64,000 bases of DNA from assembly GCF_029714205.1 (NCBI RefSeq), contig NZ_CP121648.1, positions 7,479,501 to 7,543,500 of the forward strand. Reading direction: 5' to 3'. Each line of letters opens with the position of its first letter. Positions within the stretch are counted from its first letter, which is position 1. Below, piece after piece: positions 51,451 through 60,427 of this stretch. Below the pieces are notes generated by a model, which did no database searches, had not been told where the DNA came from, and saw nothing but the letters and a program-made list of their open reading frames with translations. The translations under genes and the position numbers were made by a program. Origin of the DNA: Methylobacterium sp. CB376. GTDB taxonomy: Bacteria; Pseudomonadota; Alphaproteobacteria; Rhizobiales; Beijerinckiaceae.

Positions 51451-53097
51451 TCACCAGTTGCGGAACTTCGCCGGCGGCTCGTAGAGTCCGCCGGACCAGT
51501 GCACGAGATCCTTGATCGACTTGGCCGCCAGCAGGGAGCGGTCGGCGTCGAGGGGTTCGATGCCGAGATCCTCCGGACGGCGCACGATGCCGCGCTCGCG
51601 CAGGCGCTCGACCATGGCCCGGTCGCGCTTGCGGCCGATCTCGGTGTAGCCCGCCACCCCGCGGATCGCCTGCTCGCGCTCGTCCGCCGTGCGGCAGAGC
51701 AGGAGGTTGGCGATGCCCTCCTCGGTGACGATGTGGGTGACGTCGTCGGCGTAGACCATCACGGGGGCGAGCTCGAGCCCGAGCTTCTTGGCGAGGTCGA
51801 GGGCGTCGAGGCGCTCAACGAAGGCCGGCACGAGCTTGTCGCCGAAGGTCTCGACGATCTGCACCACGAGCTTGCGCCCGCGCATCAGGGCTGGGTCTCC
51901 GGTCACCAGCGCCTCCCGTCCCGCCTTCATCCAGGTGTCGGAGGGGTGGCGCCGCCCGTGCGGGTCCGAGCCCATGTTGGGCGCGCCGCCGAAGCCGGCC
52001 ACCCGCGACTGCGTCACCGTCGAGGAATGGCCCGAGAGGTCGATCTGCAGAGTTGAGCCGATGAAGAGGTCGCAGGCGTAGAGCCCGGCGGTCTGGCAGA
52101 AGGCGCGGTTCGAGCGCAAGGAGCCATCCGCGCCGGTGAAGAAAATGTCGGGCCGCTCGCGGATGTAGCGGTCCATGCCGACCTCGGAGCCGAAGCAGTG
52201 GATCTGTTGAACCCAGCCCGACTCGATCGCCGGGATCAGGGTCGGGTGGGGGTTGAGCGCCCAGTGGGTGGCGATCTTGCCCTTCAGCCCGAGCCGCTCG
52301 GCGTAGGTCGGCAGCAACAGCTCGATCGCCGCGGTGCCGAAACCGATGCCGTGGTTGAGGCGGCGGATGCCGTATTCGGCGTAGATCCCCTTGATCGCCA
52401 TCATGGCCATCAGGATCTGGGTCTCGGTCATCGCCGCGGGATCACGGGTGAACAGAGGCTCGACGTAGAACGGCTTGTCGGCCGCGACCACGAAGTCGAT
52501 CCGGTCGCCCGGGATGTCGACGCGCGGCACGCGCTCGACGATCTCGTTGACCTGGGCCACCACGACGCCGTTCTTGAAGGCGGTCGCCTCCACGACGGTC
52601 GGCGTGTCCTCGGTGTTCGGCCCCGTATACAGGTTGCCGTCCCGATCGGCTGAGACGCCCGCGATCAGCGCCACGTTCGGCGTGAGGTCGACGAAGTATC
52701 GGGCGAACAGCTCGAGGTAGGTGTGCACCGCCCCGAGTTCGATCTGCCCGCCGTAGAGCATGCGGGCGATGCGCCCACCCTGCGGCCCCGAGTAGGAATA
52801 GTCGAGGCGCTTGGCGATCCCCTGCTCGAAGATGTCGAGGTGCTCCGGCAGCACGATGCCGGACTGGACCATGTGCAGGTCGTGCACGCGGGCCGGGTCG
52901 CACTGGCTCAAACCTCGCGCGAGGCAATCCGCCTGCTTCTGGTTGTCGCCCTCTAGGCAGACCCGGTCGCCCGGGCGGAGGATCGCCTCCAGCAGGTCGA
53001 CGACCCTCTCGGCGGCCACGACCTTGCCCGAGGCGTGGGCGCGACCCGCCTCGATCCGCGCATCGCGGGCCGCCCGTTCCTGGTGCCAGCCGCTCAT
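51451..53097 (-). CDS. mdcA: Malonate decarboxylase alpha subunit (acetyl-S-ACP:malonate ACP transferase)
   Basis: Exchanges acetyl for malonate on the carrier, a CoA-transferase-type reaction. 548 residues: RVCLEGDNQKQADCLARGL, DLHMVQSGIVLPEHLDIF, GVSADRDGNLYTGPNTEDTP, FGTAAIELLLPTYAERLG, CDLFIGSTLQIDLSGHSS. The ATG at 53097 follows AGGGAGCGGACCGG. First gene of the minus-strand operon mdcACDEGBH; promoter candidates lie in the AT-rich gap before madL. Confidence 0.95.
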   Translation of the reverse strand: MSGWHQERAARDARIEAGRAHASGKVVAAERVVDLLEAILRPGDRVCLEGDNQKQADCLARGLSQCDPARVHDLHMVQSGIVLPEHLDIFEQGIAKRLDYSYSGPQGGRIARMLYGGQIELGAVHTYLELFARYFVDLTPNVALIAGVSADRDGNLYTGPNTEDTPTVVEATAFKNGVVVAQVNEIVERVPRVDIPGDRIDFVVAADKPFYVEPLFTRDPAAMTETQILMAMMAIKGIYAEYGIRRLNHGIGFGTAAIELLLPTYAERLGLKGKIATHWALNPHPTLIPAIESGWVQQIHCFGSEVGMDRYIRERPDIFFTGADGSLRSNRAFCQTAGLYACDLFIGSTLQIDLSGHSSTVTQSRVAGFGGAPNMGSDPHGRRHPSDTWMKAGREALVTGDPALMRGRKLVVQIVETFGDKLVPAFVERLDALDLAKKLGLELAPVMVYADDVTHIVTEEGIANLLLCRTADEREQAIRGVAGYTEIGRKRDRAMVERLRERGIVRRPEDLGIEPLDADRSLLAAKSIKDLVHWSGGLYEPPAKFRNW

Positions 53098-53184
53098 CCG
53101 GTCCGCTCCCTGGTGAGGCGCCTGCGTATGCGCATGGCCGCAATCCGGCCATGGTTGTATCCGCGGCGGCGCCGAGATGCCTTC

Positions 53185-53225
53185 TTTGTATTCCTTATTG
53201 CGCATACGTCAAGAATGTGTATACG
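53185..53225. promoter_or_regulatory. Overlapping divergent promoters mdcA / madL
   Basis: Minus strand: TTGACG (53212-53207), 16 nt, TACAAA (53190-53185), toward mdcA. Plus strand: TTGCGC (53198-53203), 16 nt, TATACG (53220-53225), toward madL. The overlap contains GCGCATAC and GTATACGC half-sites, fitting a GntR operator that would shut both directions. MdcY-type regulators of other bacteria bind a TGTATACA-like palindrome (family knowledge). Confidence 0.5.
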
Positions 53226-53345
53226 CACAAATGGTCACAACGAACCAATGGATACGGGAAGGAGACGCCTCATGGTGGGTGCATACGCAGGGCCCGAGCC
53301 GGGCCGCGGATCCGTGCTGGCGAGAACACGTCGGGAGGGCGGCCG

Positions 53346-53792
53346 ATGACCGTCCTCGGCGTTGCACTTCTCGCGCTCTGCACCCTGGTCGGGGTGTTCC
53401 TGGGCGACCTGCTCGGGGTTTTGCTTCAGGTGAAGGCGAATGTCGGCGGCGTCGGCATCGCCATGATGCTGCTGATCGCGGCCCGGGTCTGGCTGGTGCG
53501 TCACGGCCGGCTCAGCCACGCGACCCAGCTCGGGGTCGAATTCTGGGCGACCATGTACATCCCCATCGTCGTGGCTATGGCAGCGCAGCAGAACGTCGTC
53601 GCCGCGGTGAGCGGCGGCCCGATCGTGGTCATCGCGGCGGTCGGTAGCGTGATGCTGTGCTTCGCCGCGACGGCGCTGCTCGGCCGGCTCGGCGGCAGGC
53701 CCGCCGACGTGAGCCCGGAGGTCGAGCACGGCGGCTCGGTGATCGCGGGCGACACCGATGAAGCTCCCTATCCCACGGCAGCCCGGAGGTGA
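53346..53792 (+). CDS. madL: Malonate transporter subunit MadL
   Basis: Small partner of the two-component sodium/malonate transporter. 148 residues with four hydrophobic helices: VALLALCTLVGVFLGDLLG, VGGVGIAMMLLIAARVWL, FWATMYIPIVVAMAAQQNV, and GGPIVVIAAVGSVMLCFAATAL. ATG after GGGAGGGCGGCCG. madM follows with a GTGA junction. Confidence 0.92.
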   Translation: MTVLGVALLALCTLVGVFLGDLLGVLLQVKANVGGVGIAMMLLIAARVWLVRHGRLSHATQLGVEFWATMYIPIVVAMAAQQNVVAAVSGGPIVVIAAVGSVMLCFAATALLGRLGGRPADVSPEVEHGGSVIAGDTDEAPYPTAARR

Positions 53793-53797
53793 GCCCC

Positions 53798-54562
53798 ATG
53801 CTGCACATGCTGGAACACGTCTTCGTCGAGCAGAGCCTGGTGGCGGCCTTCGCGGTCGTCGGCGGCCTGATGCTGGTGTCCAACCTGGTCGGCAAAGGCC
53901 TGACGCGCGGGCGCATTCACGGCTCGGCGATCGCCATCGTGCTCGGTCTCGTGCTCGCCTATGTCGGCGGGCTCGTCACGGGCGGCAAGCGGGGTCTCGC
54001 CGACCTCCCGGCCTTCGCCGGGATCGGCCTGATGGGCGGCGCGATGCTGCGCGACTTCGCGATCGTCGCCACTGCCTTCGAGGTGGACGTGATCGAGGCG
54101 CGCCGCGCCGGCATCCTCGGCGTGGTCGCCCTCGCCCTCGGCACGGTGCTGCCCTTCATCGTCGGGACGCTGACGGCGATTGCCTTCGGCTACCACGACG
54201 CGGTCTCGATCACCACGATCGGGGCGGGCGCCATCACCTACATCGTCGGGCCGGTGACGGGCGCGGCGCTCGGCGCCGACTCGACCGTGATGGCGCTCTC
54301 CATCGCGACGGGGGTCACCAAGGCCGTGATGGTGATGGTGGGTACGCCCCTCGTCGCCCGGCTGATCGGCCTCGACAACCCGCGCTCGGCGATGGCCTAT
54401 GGCGGCCTGATGGGCACGGTGAGCGGCGTTGCGGGTGGCCTTGCCGCCACCGATCCGAAGCTCGTTCCCTACGGAGCGTTGACGGCGACGTTCCACACCG
54501 GCATCGGCTGCCTCGTGGGTCCATCGCTGTTCTTCCTGATCGTGCGAGCGATCGTGGGATGA
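53798..54562 (+). CDS. madM: Malonate transporter subunit MadM
   Basis: Main transport subunit, about 254 residues with eight or so helices (AFAVVGGLMLVSNLVGKGL, GIGLMGGAMLRDFAIVATAF, GAITYIVGPVTGAALGADS, YGALTATFHTGIGCLVGPSL). The ATG at 53798 has GGAGG 8 nt upstream; a GTG at 53789 inside the madL stop would add three residues. Its stop overlaps the regulator start as ATGA. Confidence 0.92.
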   Translation: MLHMLEHVFVEQSLVAAFAVVGGLMLVSNLVGKGLTRGRIHGSAIAIVLGLVLAYVGGLVTGGKRGLADLPAFAGIGLMGGAMLRDFAIVATAFEVDVIEARRAGILGVVALALGTVLPFIVGTLTAIAFGYHDAVSITTIGAGAITYIVGPVTGAALGADSTVMALSIATGVTKAVMVMVGTPLVARLIGLDNPRSAMAYGGLMGTVSGVAGGLAATDPKLVPYGALTATFHTGIGCLVGPSLFFLIVRAIVG

Positions 54563-55287
54563 CCCAGCCGGAGGCCGGACCCAAGGATGCGTCCGGCGCG
54601 AAGCAAGAGGATGACGGCATGGACGTCAGTGTCGAAGGGCGGGGTCTCCTCTCCGACCAGATCCGCAACGCCCTAACGGACGAGATCGCCTCGGGCGCGC
54701 TGCCGGCGGGCATCGCTCTTGACGAGCAGGACCTCGCCGACCGCTTCGGCGCCTCGCGCACACCCGTGCGCGAGGCTCTGCGGCAGCTCGCCTCCAGCGG
54801 CCTCGTCGAGGTGCGGCCGCGGCGTGGTGTTGTAGTCACGCGCATGACCCCTGAGCGGATCATGGAGATGTTCGAGACCACGGCGGAGTTCGAGGCGCTC
54901 TGCGTGCGGCTCGCCACTTACCGAATGACGCCGCTCGAACTCAGCGCCTTGATGGACCTGCACGAGCAGTCGGCCGCACCTGTGGCCGCGCAGGACTACG
55001 ATACCTACGACGCCCTCAATCGGGCCTTCCACGAGGCGCTCTACCGCGCGACCCACAATGGCTTCATGGCCGAGCAGGCCCTGGCCATCCGGGGGCGCCT
55101 CTCGGCCTTCCGCCGCACGCAGTTGCGCCACGGTGAGCGCATCCGCCGCTCGCGCGCCGAGCACGGCGAGATCCTGCAGGCGATCGCGGAGGGCGACGGT
55201 GAGGCTGCCGCGCGGCGGATGCGCGCCCACATGCTCAATGCGGCGAGTGCCCTTGGCCGGTACGTTGCTGAAAATACCAATGACTGA
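54559..55287 (+). CDS. mdcY: GntR/FCD-family regulator of malonate genes
   Basis: 242 residues: winged helix (LADRFGASRTPVREALRQLA, VEVRPRRGVVVTRM) and a C-terminal FCD ligand domain (FHEALYRATHNGFM, RRTQLRHGERIRRSRAEHGE) with the His/Asp metal-site pattern. It is translated with madM and presumably represses both arms of the locus until malonate is present. The symbol is by context and family; direct evidence of MdcY identity is not in the sequence. Confidence 0.87.
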   Translation: MTQPEAGPKDASGAKQEDDGMDVSVEGRGLLSDQIRNALTDEIASGALPAGIALDEQDLADRFGASRTPVREALRQLASSGLVEVRPRRGVVVTRMTPERIMEMFETTAEFEALCVRLATYRMTPLELSALMDLHEQSAAPVAAQDYDTYDALNRAFHEALYRATHNGFMAEQALAIRGRLSAFRRTQLRHGERIRRSRAEHGEILQAIAEGDGEAAARRMRAHMLNAASALGRYVAENTND

Positions 55288-55544
55288 GCATGTGGCCCAT
55301 ATCTCAAAGATAAGCGTCTGTTTGCAAACTAAAGCACCTATATTAGAACAGAATACGCCTGCATTTCGAGTATCATGCACGCATTGATATGAAGAAAACT
55401 GACTTTTTTTGCTGACGTGCGACGGTAATTTGATGAAATTATTGACGTTTGGGGGCGCCAGGCAACCAACCTACAGCGATCGAGCGAGACATTGCTTCTC
55501 AATGAGCTGGCTAGCACTGGTGAACCTGCCCGGGAAACCAAGTC
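55288..55544. other. AT-rich gap before the IS element
   Basis: About 257 bp of markedly lower GC than the surroundings, with A- and T-runs and no supported gene. It might contain the natural downstream flank of the mad genes or older insertion debris. Confidence 0.4.
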
Positions 55545-57030
55545 TAGCATTACAGTTGCGTTTTCGGCGAGGTTCTGACTCTTTGCGTCGCCATGATTCG
55601 CGCATCATGGACGTCGGAGACTTCGGTCAAGGCGACGCTGGAGTTGTGGGCCTCGTCGCTCCGGGAGGTGAAGGGGCGCATGCGGCCTCTGTTCACCCAG
55701 CGCCGGGTCGCCGCCTCGGCCGGAGCGTTCTTGGATGGACTGCTCGGTGCAGAGCGGCGCAAGACGGGTTGGATGCGGGCGGAAGCCGCGGGCGATCCCG
55801 GGCCCTGGCGCCAGCAGGCGGTGCTTGGGCGCGGACGTTGGGACGCCGACGCTCTGCGCGACGTGGTGCGTGACTATGCTCTGGAGACGCTGGCCGACCC
55901 GGACGCGGTTCTGGTTCTCGACGAGACCGGCTTTCTGAAGCAGGGCAAGGCCTCGTGCGGAGTGCATCGCCAGTACACCGGCTCAGCCGGCAAGATCACG
56001 AACTGTCAGATCGGCGTGTTCGCGGCCTATGTCTCACGGCACGGTCATGCCTTCATCGATCGAGCCTTGTACCTACCCCAGACCTGGACCTCGGATCCAG
56101 CCCGGCTGGCCGCCGCCCACGCGCCGAAGGGGACGACCTTCGCGACCAAGCCGGGATTGGCTCTGGCGATGATCGAGCGGGCGAGGGCTGCCGGCGTGCC
56201 GTTTTCCTGGGTAGCGGCCGACACCGTCTACGGGGTCGGCGAGATCGAGATGGCCCTGCGGCGGGCGGGCAAGGGTTACGTGCTCGGGGTGAAGAGCGAT
56301 CACGCGTTCAACTCCTGGGCCGGCAAGCCGCTGGTGGCCGGCACCGCCGAGACGATCGCGGATGGCCTTGCTCCGTCGGCCTGGACGCGCCTGTCGGCGG
56401 GCGACGGGACGAGGGGCGCGAGGCTGTACGACTGGGCCTACTGCGAACTGGCCGACCTCGCTGGTGCCGCCTACGACCAGACCGGCCTGTGGACGCGGGG
56501 GCTCCTGATCCGCCGCAGCCTGAGCGATGGCGAGCGGGCCTACTTCACGACCTGGTGCCCGGCCGGCACGCCGATCCAGATCCTGGTCAGCGTCGAGGGA
56601 CGGCGTTGGAGCATCGAGGACGCGTTCGAGACGGCCAAGACCGACCTCGGGCTGACACACAATGAGACCCGCTCTTGGCACGGCTGGCATCGGCACGTCA
56701 GCCTGGTGATGATGGCCTTCGCCCTGCTGACGGTGATCCGCCATCACGCCAACGCGCCGCCCCCAAAAAGCCGAGCCCGGCCGAGACCGCGCGCCCGCTG
56801 ATCCGCTGGTCGGTCCAGGAGATCCGCCGCATCGCGGTGCGGATGGCACAGCGGCGCATTCAACCCGCTCACGTCATCGCATGGTCGCTCTGGCGACGGG
56901 CGCATCAGGCGGCCGCCCGCCAGGCACATCTCAAACAGCGCGCGTCAGACGCCAAATGGCGGCGGCAGCGCCGGACGCCAAGCCGGGCCAGCCGTCAGCC
57001 AGCACGCACAAAAACGCAACTGTAATGCTA
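55545..57030 (+). mobile_element. IS701-family insertion sequence
   Basis: 1486 bp bounded by perfect 20-bp terminal inverted repeats, 55545-55564 and 57011-57030 (left end TAGCATTACAGTTGCGTTTT). It contains one transposase in two frames. Beyond the ends the flanks differ (C versus A). TA appears at both edges, so the exact target duplication cannot be fixed. It lies between the malonate regulator and a DUF1345 gene and interrupts nothing obvious. Confidence 0.9.
55593..57025 (+). CDS. IS701-family transposase, -1 frameshift needed for full length
   Basis: DDE transposase. Frame one (55593-56801, 402 aa) has AVLVLDETGFLKQGKASCGV, then VAADTVYGVGEIEMAL and GRRWSIEDAFETAKTDLGL, i.e. the three acidic residues. 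It then ends in PRPRAR. The normal C-terminus (LIRWSVQEIRRIAVRMA, HVIAWSLWRRAHQAAAR) lies in the -1 frame to 57025. The shift site is C-CCA-AAA at 56762-56768. Slippage there gives about 477 residues, the usual IS701 size. It is either programmed or a mutation in the A-run. Confidence 0.85.
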
Positions 57031-57281
57031 ACCGGGGCATTGGAGCGGTTTCGACCACGGACGGCGATCACGCACTGGTCGCTGGCTGCATTAGCACCTG
57101 CGCATGTATGAAATGGCAAGCTACACCACGGTGCAGGGCGAACTGCCGAGCACTGCGCCCACGCCCGCGATGACCAGGTGCTCGGCCGCGAACGCGATCC
57201 GAACTCCTCGGCTCGCGCCCTGGACCTCAGCGATCTTCACCGCCACAGCATACCGCTTCGGTTCAGCATTGAGTTTGGACT

Positions 57282-57944
57282 ATGGCCCTGCGCGTCCTCG
57301 ATACGGTCCACGCCCTCTGGCTCCGACCGCGCCTGCTCGGTTCCATTGCGGTTGCGATCGCCCTCGCGCTGGTGCTGCCGTCAATCGCTACGTGGTCGCG
57401 GGTGCTGATCGGCTGGTGCGCGGGTGTGGTCGTCTTCGTCGGGCTTATCGTGTGGAACATGACGACGCAGTCGGCGGACGAGCTGCGGCGCGAGGCCTCG
57501 CGGCTCGACGACAGCGCCGCGATGATCTCGCTCTTCGCGCTCCTGGCCGCGACGGCCAGCGTCGGCGGAGTTGGGATGCTCGTCTTCGGCCAGCAGGAGC
57601 AGGACGCCTACAAAGGCCCGCACATCGTCCTCGCGGCGGCAACCATCCTCTGCGCCTGGATCTTCGTCCAGGTCGTCTTCACTGTACATTATCTTCACGT
57701 CTATTACGGCGAGGACGAAGGTGGCCGGAGCCGCGGCGGCCTCGACTTCAATGGCGATGACGCGCCAGATTTCTGGGACTTCCTGTACTTCGCAGTCACG
57801 ATCGGCACAACGTCACAAACCTCGGACACCGACATCCGCTCGAAGCACATACGTCGCATCGTCACCGCGCACGCCGTATACTCGTTCTTCTTCAACACCT
57901 CCCTACTAGCACTTGCCATCAACATGGGAGCTGGTTTTGCTTAG
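57282..57944 (+). CDS. DUF1345 membrane protein
   Basis: 220 residues with five or six helices. Recognisable are LFALLAATASVGGVGMLVFG, VVFTVHYLHVYYGED and DFLYFAVTIGTTSQTSDTDI, the DUF1345 signature that resembles a potassium-channel filter region. Function unknown. ATG at 57282. The 250 bp before it hold only a 40-codon minus-strand fragment (about VKIAEVQGASRGVRIAFAAE) without known relatives. Confidence 0.87.
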   Translation: MALRVLDTVHALWLRPRLLGSIAVAIALALVLPSIATWSRVLIGWCAGVVVFVGLIVWNMTTQSADELRREASRLDDSAAMISLFALLAATASVGGVGMLVFGQQEQDAYKGPHIVLAAATILCAWIFVQVVFTVHYLHVYYGEDEGGRSRGGLDFNGDDAPDFWDFLYFAVTIGTTSQTSDTDIRSKHIRRIVTAHAVYSFFFNTSLLALAINMGAGFA

Positions 57945-58286
57945 GGGATACCGGCCTTCTGGCTGGAGCCAGCAGAGCACCCGCCCCAGTCCACAGTGCG
58001 CCTCGGTGTTTCCGTCGAATGCAGCCTTGTCGGCAGACATCTGTCATGTATAGAAAACGACAGTTTTTCAGTCACTTAATCCTGTAAGGATTGCATGTCA
58101 GGTAATCAAACGGTGCGCCGACGCGGTCGGCACGCATTGCTTGAACCGACAACGTGGCCTGCTGGGCGGCCTTGCGGCTGGAAGCGGCATATCCGCTCCG
58201 CGTAGGTGCGTTCTGGCCTGCCATCGTGCAGCTCGCCGGGCATTCCGGAAGGACGCCGAATACCGACTCGACCGCTGAGACGCTCC
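57945..58286. other. Intergenic region with leader repeat A
   Basis: About 340 bp. It holds direct repeat A (58054-58110) and, after it, a short frame beginning MSGNQ that soon loses any likeness to CsbD. No other supported gene. Confidence 0.45.
58054..58110 (+). repeat. 57-bp direct repeat A (CsbD-type leader)
   Basis: Matches 61889-61945 at 50 of 57 positions, same orientation. It contains AAAACGACAGTTTTTCAG, CACTTAATCCTGTAAGG and an ATG at 58095 beginning MSGNQ. The likeness covers the leader, ribosome site (AAGG) and first five codons. Confidence 0.8.
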
Positions 58287-58979
58287 TCAGGCGGTTTTGG
58301 CGGGCAGGGCGAAGAGATCGACGAAGGACTGTGCGAGATCGGCCTCGCCAGCAAAGGCGAGCGTTCCGCCCGCACCGTCTCTGGCCAGAGGCGCCTTGCC
58401 GTAGATCGTGCGGCGCATCGCCATCGTATCTCCGGTGAAGGCGAGATCCGGTGCCTCCATGACACCACGGCTCACGTAGATCTCACCGCCCATCACTGTC
58501 GCGATAAAGTCCTCGCCGGGAAAATGAAAGGCAACTGTGACAGCCAGTTCCGCGGCACGCTCTCGATCGATCAGGGCCTGGAGCGACATCATGGCTGAAG
58601 CCGCCGACATGAACAGGCTCGGATCATGCCGCGGCGAGCGAGCCGCCCAACGCCCCAGGTCGCGCATCAACGGCGCGGCCTCACGGCCCCACTCCGTTAG
58701 GTCGTAGACCTGCACGTTGGCCGGAGACGGCAGCCGGTAGCGGCGGACGATGCCTGCATCGTCCAGGCCTTCCAGGCGCTGCGTCAGCACGTTGGCGCTG
58801 ATGCCAGGGAGGTTCGCCCGAAGCTCGCCGAAGCGGCGGGGGCCGAACACCAGTTCGCGCATGATCAGCAGCGACCAACGCTCGCCGATGAATTCCAGGG
58901 CGAGCGCAGTGCCGCAAGCGTCGTCGTACAGACGCTCTCGCGGCGCAGACGTCTCACTGGTTATTTTTTCTGACCGCAT
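58287..58979 (-). CDS. HxlR-like winged-helix regulator with C-terminal SCP2-like domain
   Basis: 230 residues. The HxlR domain at about 15-110 is clear: CGTALALEFIGERWSLLIMR, FGPRRFGELRANLPGISANV, LTQRLEGLDDAGIVRR and YDLTEWGRE. A second domain (about 130-230) looks like a sterol-carrier/SCP2-type ligand domain. ATG at 58979. Divergent from a VOC gene 101 bp away, and so likely regulates the plus-strand set. Confidence 0.86.
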   Translation of the reverse strand: MRSEKITSETSAPRERLYDDACGTALALEFIGERWSLLIMRELVFGPRRFGELRANLPGISANVLTQRLEGLDDAGIVRRYRLPSPANVQVYDLTEWGREAAPLMRDLGRWAARSPRHDPSLFMSAASAMMSLQALIDRERAAELAVTVAFHFPGEDFIATVMGGEIYVSRGVMEAPDLAFTGDTMAMRRTIYGKAPLARDGAGGTLAFAGEADLAQSFVDLFALPAKTA

Positions 58980-59080
58980 AGTTGCTTTGTATAACCGAGA
59001 ATGCCAGCCTGGGCAAAGCGGGGCCGTACGTGGCGCCGAGACGCGGCCGACGCGCCCGTTGTCACAGAGGAATGCGCCCG

Positions 59081-59872
59081 ATGCCAACTGCCGAGGGTAA
59101 ACCCATCTGGTTCGAGCTGAACGCGACCGACCAGGACGCGGCACAGGCCTTCTACGAGGCCGTCGCCGGCTGGCGCGTCGCGCCATCACCGATGCCGGAG
59201 CATGGCGGCTACCGCATCGCGCAGGCTGACGGGACGCCCGTGGCCGGGATCCGGCGGCCGATGCCCGAAGCTCCCGGTTTTCCTGGCTGGGCAGTCTATC
59301 TCGCGACCCGCGACGTCGACGCCATAGCCTCCCGGGTGGTGGATCTCGGCGGCCAGATCTGGTTCGGGCCTATCGACATCCCCCACGTCGGTCGCTTCGC
59401 CATGGTGAGCGACCCGCAGAACGTGGTCTTCGCCCTGATGGATGCGGCGGGCCCCGACGAGAGCAGAGCCTTCGGGCCGGTGCCCCTCGGGACGGAGCAA
59501 ACCCTCGGCCACGGGGTGTGGATCGAGCTCGCAACTCCCGATCCCGAGGCTGCCTTCGCGTTCTACGGGGCACTCTTCGGCTGGGAGAAGCTCGGGGCCA
59601 TGCCGATGGGCGGGATGAGCGAGTACGCCTTCATCGGCCGCGGCGACCTACGCCCTGGCGCAGTGATGTCGAGTGCAGCCACCGGCGCGCCGGCCCGATG
59701 GAATTGGTACATCCATGTGGCCGATATCGATGCCGCGCTCGCGACGGTCCGCGAGAGGGGCGGCACGGTGCTCTAGGGGCCCGATCCCATCCCCGGCGGT
59801 AGCTACTCGGCCAACATCGCCGATCCGGCAGGCAACAGGCTCGGCCTTACCGGCCAGCGCCAGGCGGCGTGA
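59081..59872 (+). pseudogene. Two-domain VOC (glyoxalase-like) protein with internal TAG
   Basis: Two repeated VOC modules: FELNATDQDAAQAFYEAVAG and later IELATPDPEAAFAFYGALFG. Reading stops at an amber codon at 59774-59776 (GTVL-stop). In the same frame it continues GPDPIPGGSYSANIADPAGN and LGLTGQRQAA to a proper TGA at 59872, exactly the family C-terminus. Relatives usually have Gln here, one base from TAG. Either a nonsense-mutated gene or a truncated 231-residue product that lacks the final strand and probably its metal ligand. Confidence 0.8.
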
Positions 59873-59885
59873 AGGGCCGCCAGCG

Positions 59886-60422
59886 ATGATGAGCGAGCAG
59901 CTGATGAACGCAGGCAGACAGAGCGCCCCCGCCGCCGGGAAGGCAAGCACAACAGTGGAACGGATATCGGACAGGGAGCTCGCCGTTTCGCGAACCGTCG
60001 ACGGCCCGGCGCGCATCGTCTTCGACGTGTGGTCCAGGCCGGAGCTGTTCCAGCGATGGTGGGTGCCCAAATCCTGCGGCGTCTCTTTGATCTCATTCGA
60101 GGCCGACATCCACACGGGTGGCACGTACCGTCTGCTGATGGCCCACTCGTCCTCGGAACGGCCCATGGCATTCTTCGGCCGCTACATCGAGGTGACGCCC
60201 CCTACCCGCCTCGTCTGGACCAACGACGAAGGGGGTAAGGATGGGGCGGTCACCACGGTGACCTTCGAGGAAAGGGACGGCGCGACACGCGTCGTCGTGC
60301 ACGAGCTCTATCCCTCGAAGGACGCGCTCAACGACGCCCTGGCCTCCGGAAGCACGAGCGGATGGGGCGAGCAATTCGAGCAGCTGAACGACCTGATCGT
60401 CAGCCTGCAGGCAGAGGTCTGA
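59886..60422 (+). CDS. SRPBCC / AHSA1-family protein
   Basis: 178 residues, START-like fold binding hydrophobic ligands: ELAVSRTVDGPARIVFDVWS, PELFQRWWVPKSCGVSLI, TGGTYRLLM, and a long C-terminal helix (SGWGEQFEQLNDLIVSLQ). ATG at 59886 or 59889. Follows the VOC gene by 13 bp and precedes a DHFR-like gene by 5 bp, suggesting an operon. A ligand is not predictable. Confidence 0.88.
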   Translation: MMSEQLMNAGRQSAPAAGKASTTVERISDRELAVSRTVDGPARIVFDVWSRPELFQRWWVPKSCGVSLISFEADIHTGGTYRLLMAHSSSERPMAFFGRYIEVTPPTRLVWTNDEGGKDGAVTTVTFEERDGATRVVVHELYPSKDALNDALASGSTSGWGEQFEQLNDLIVSLQAEV

Positions 60423-60427
60423 CGACC

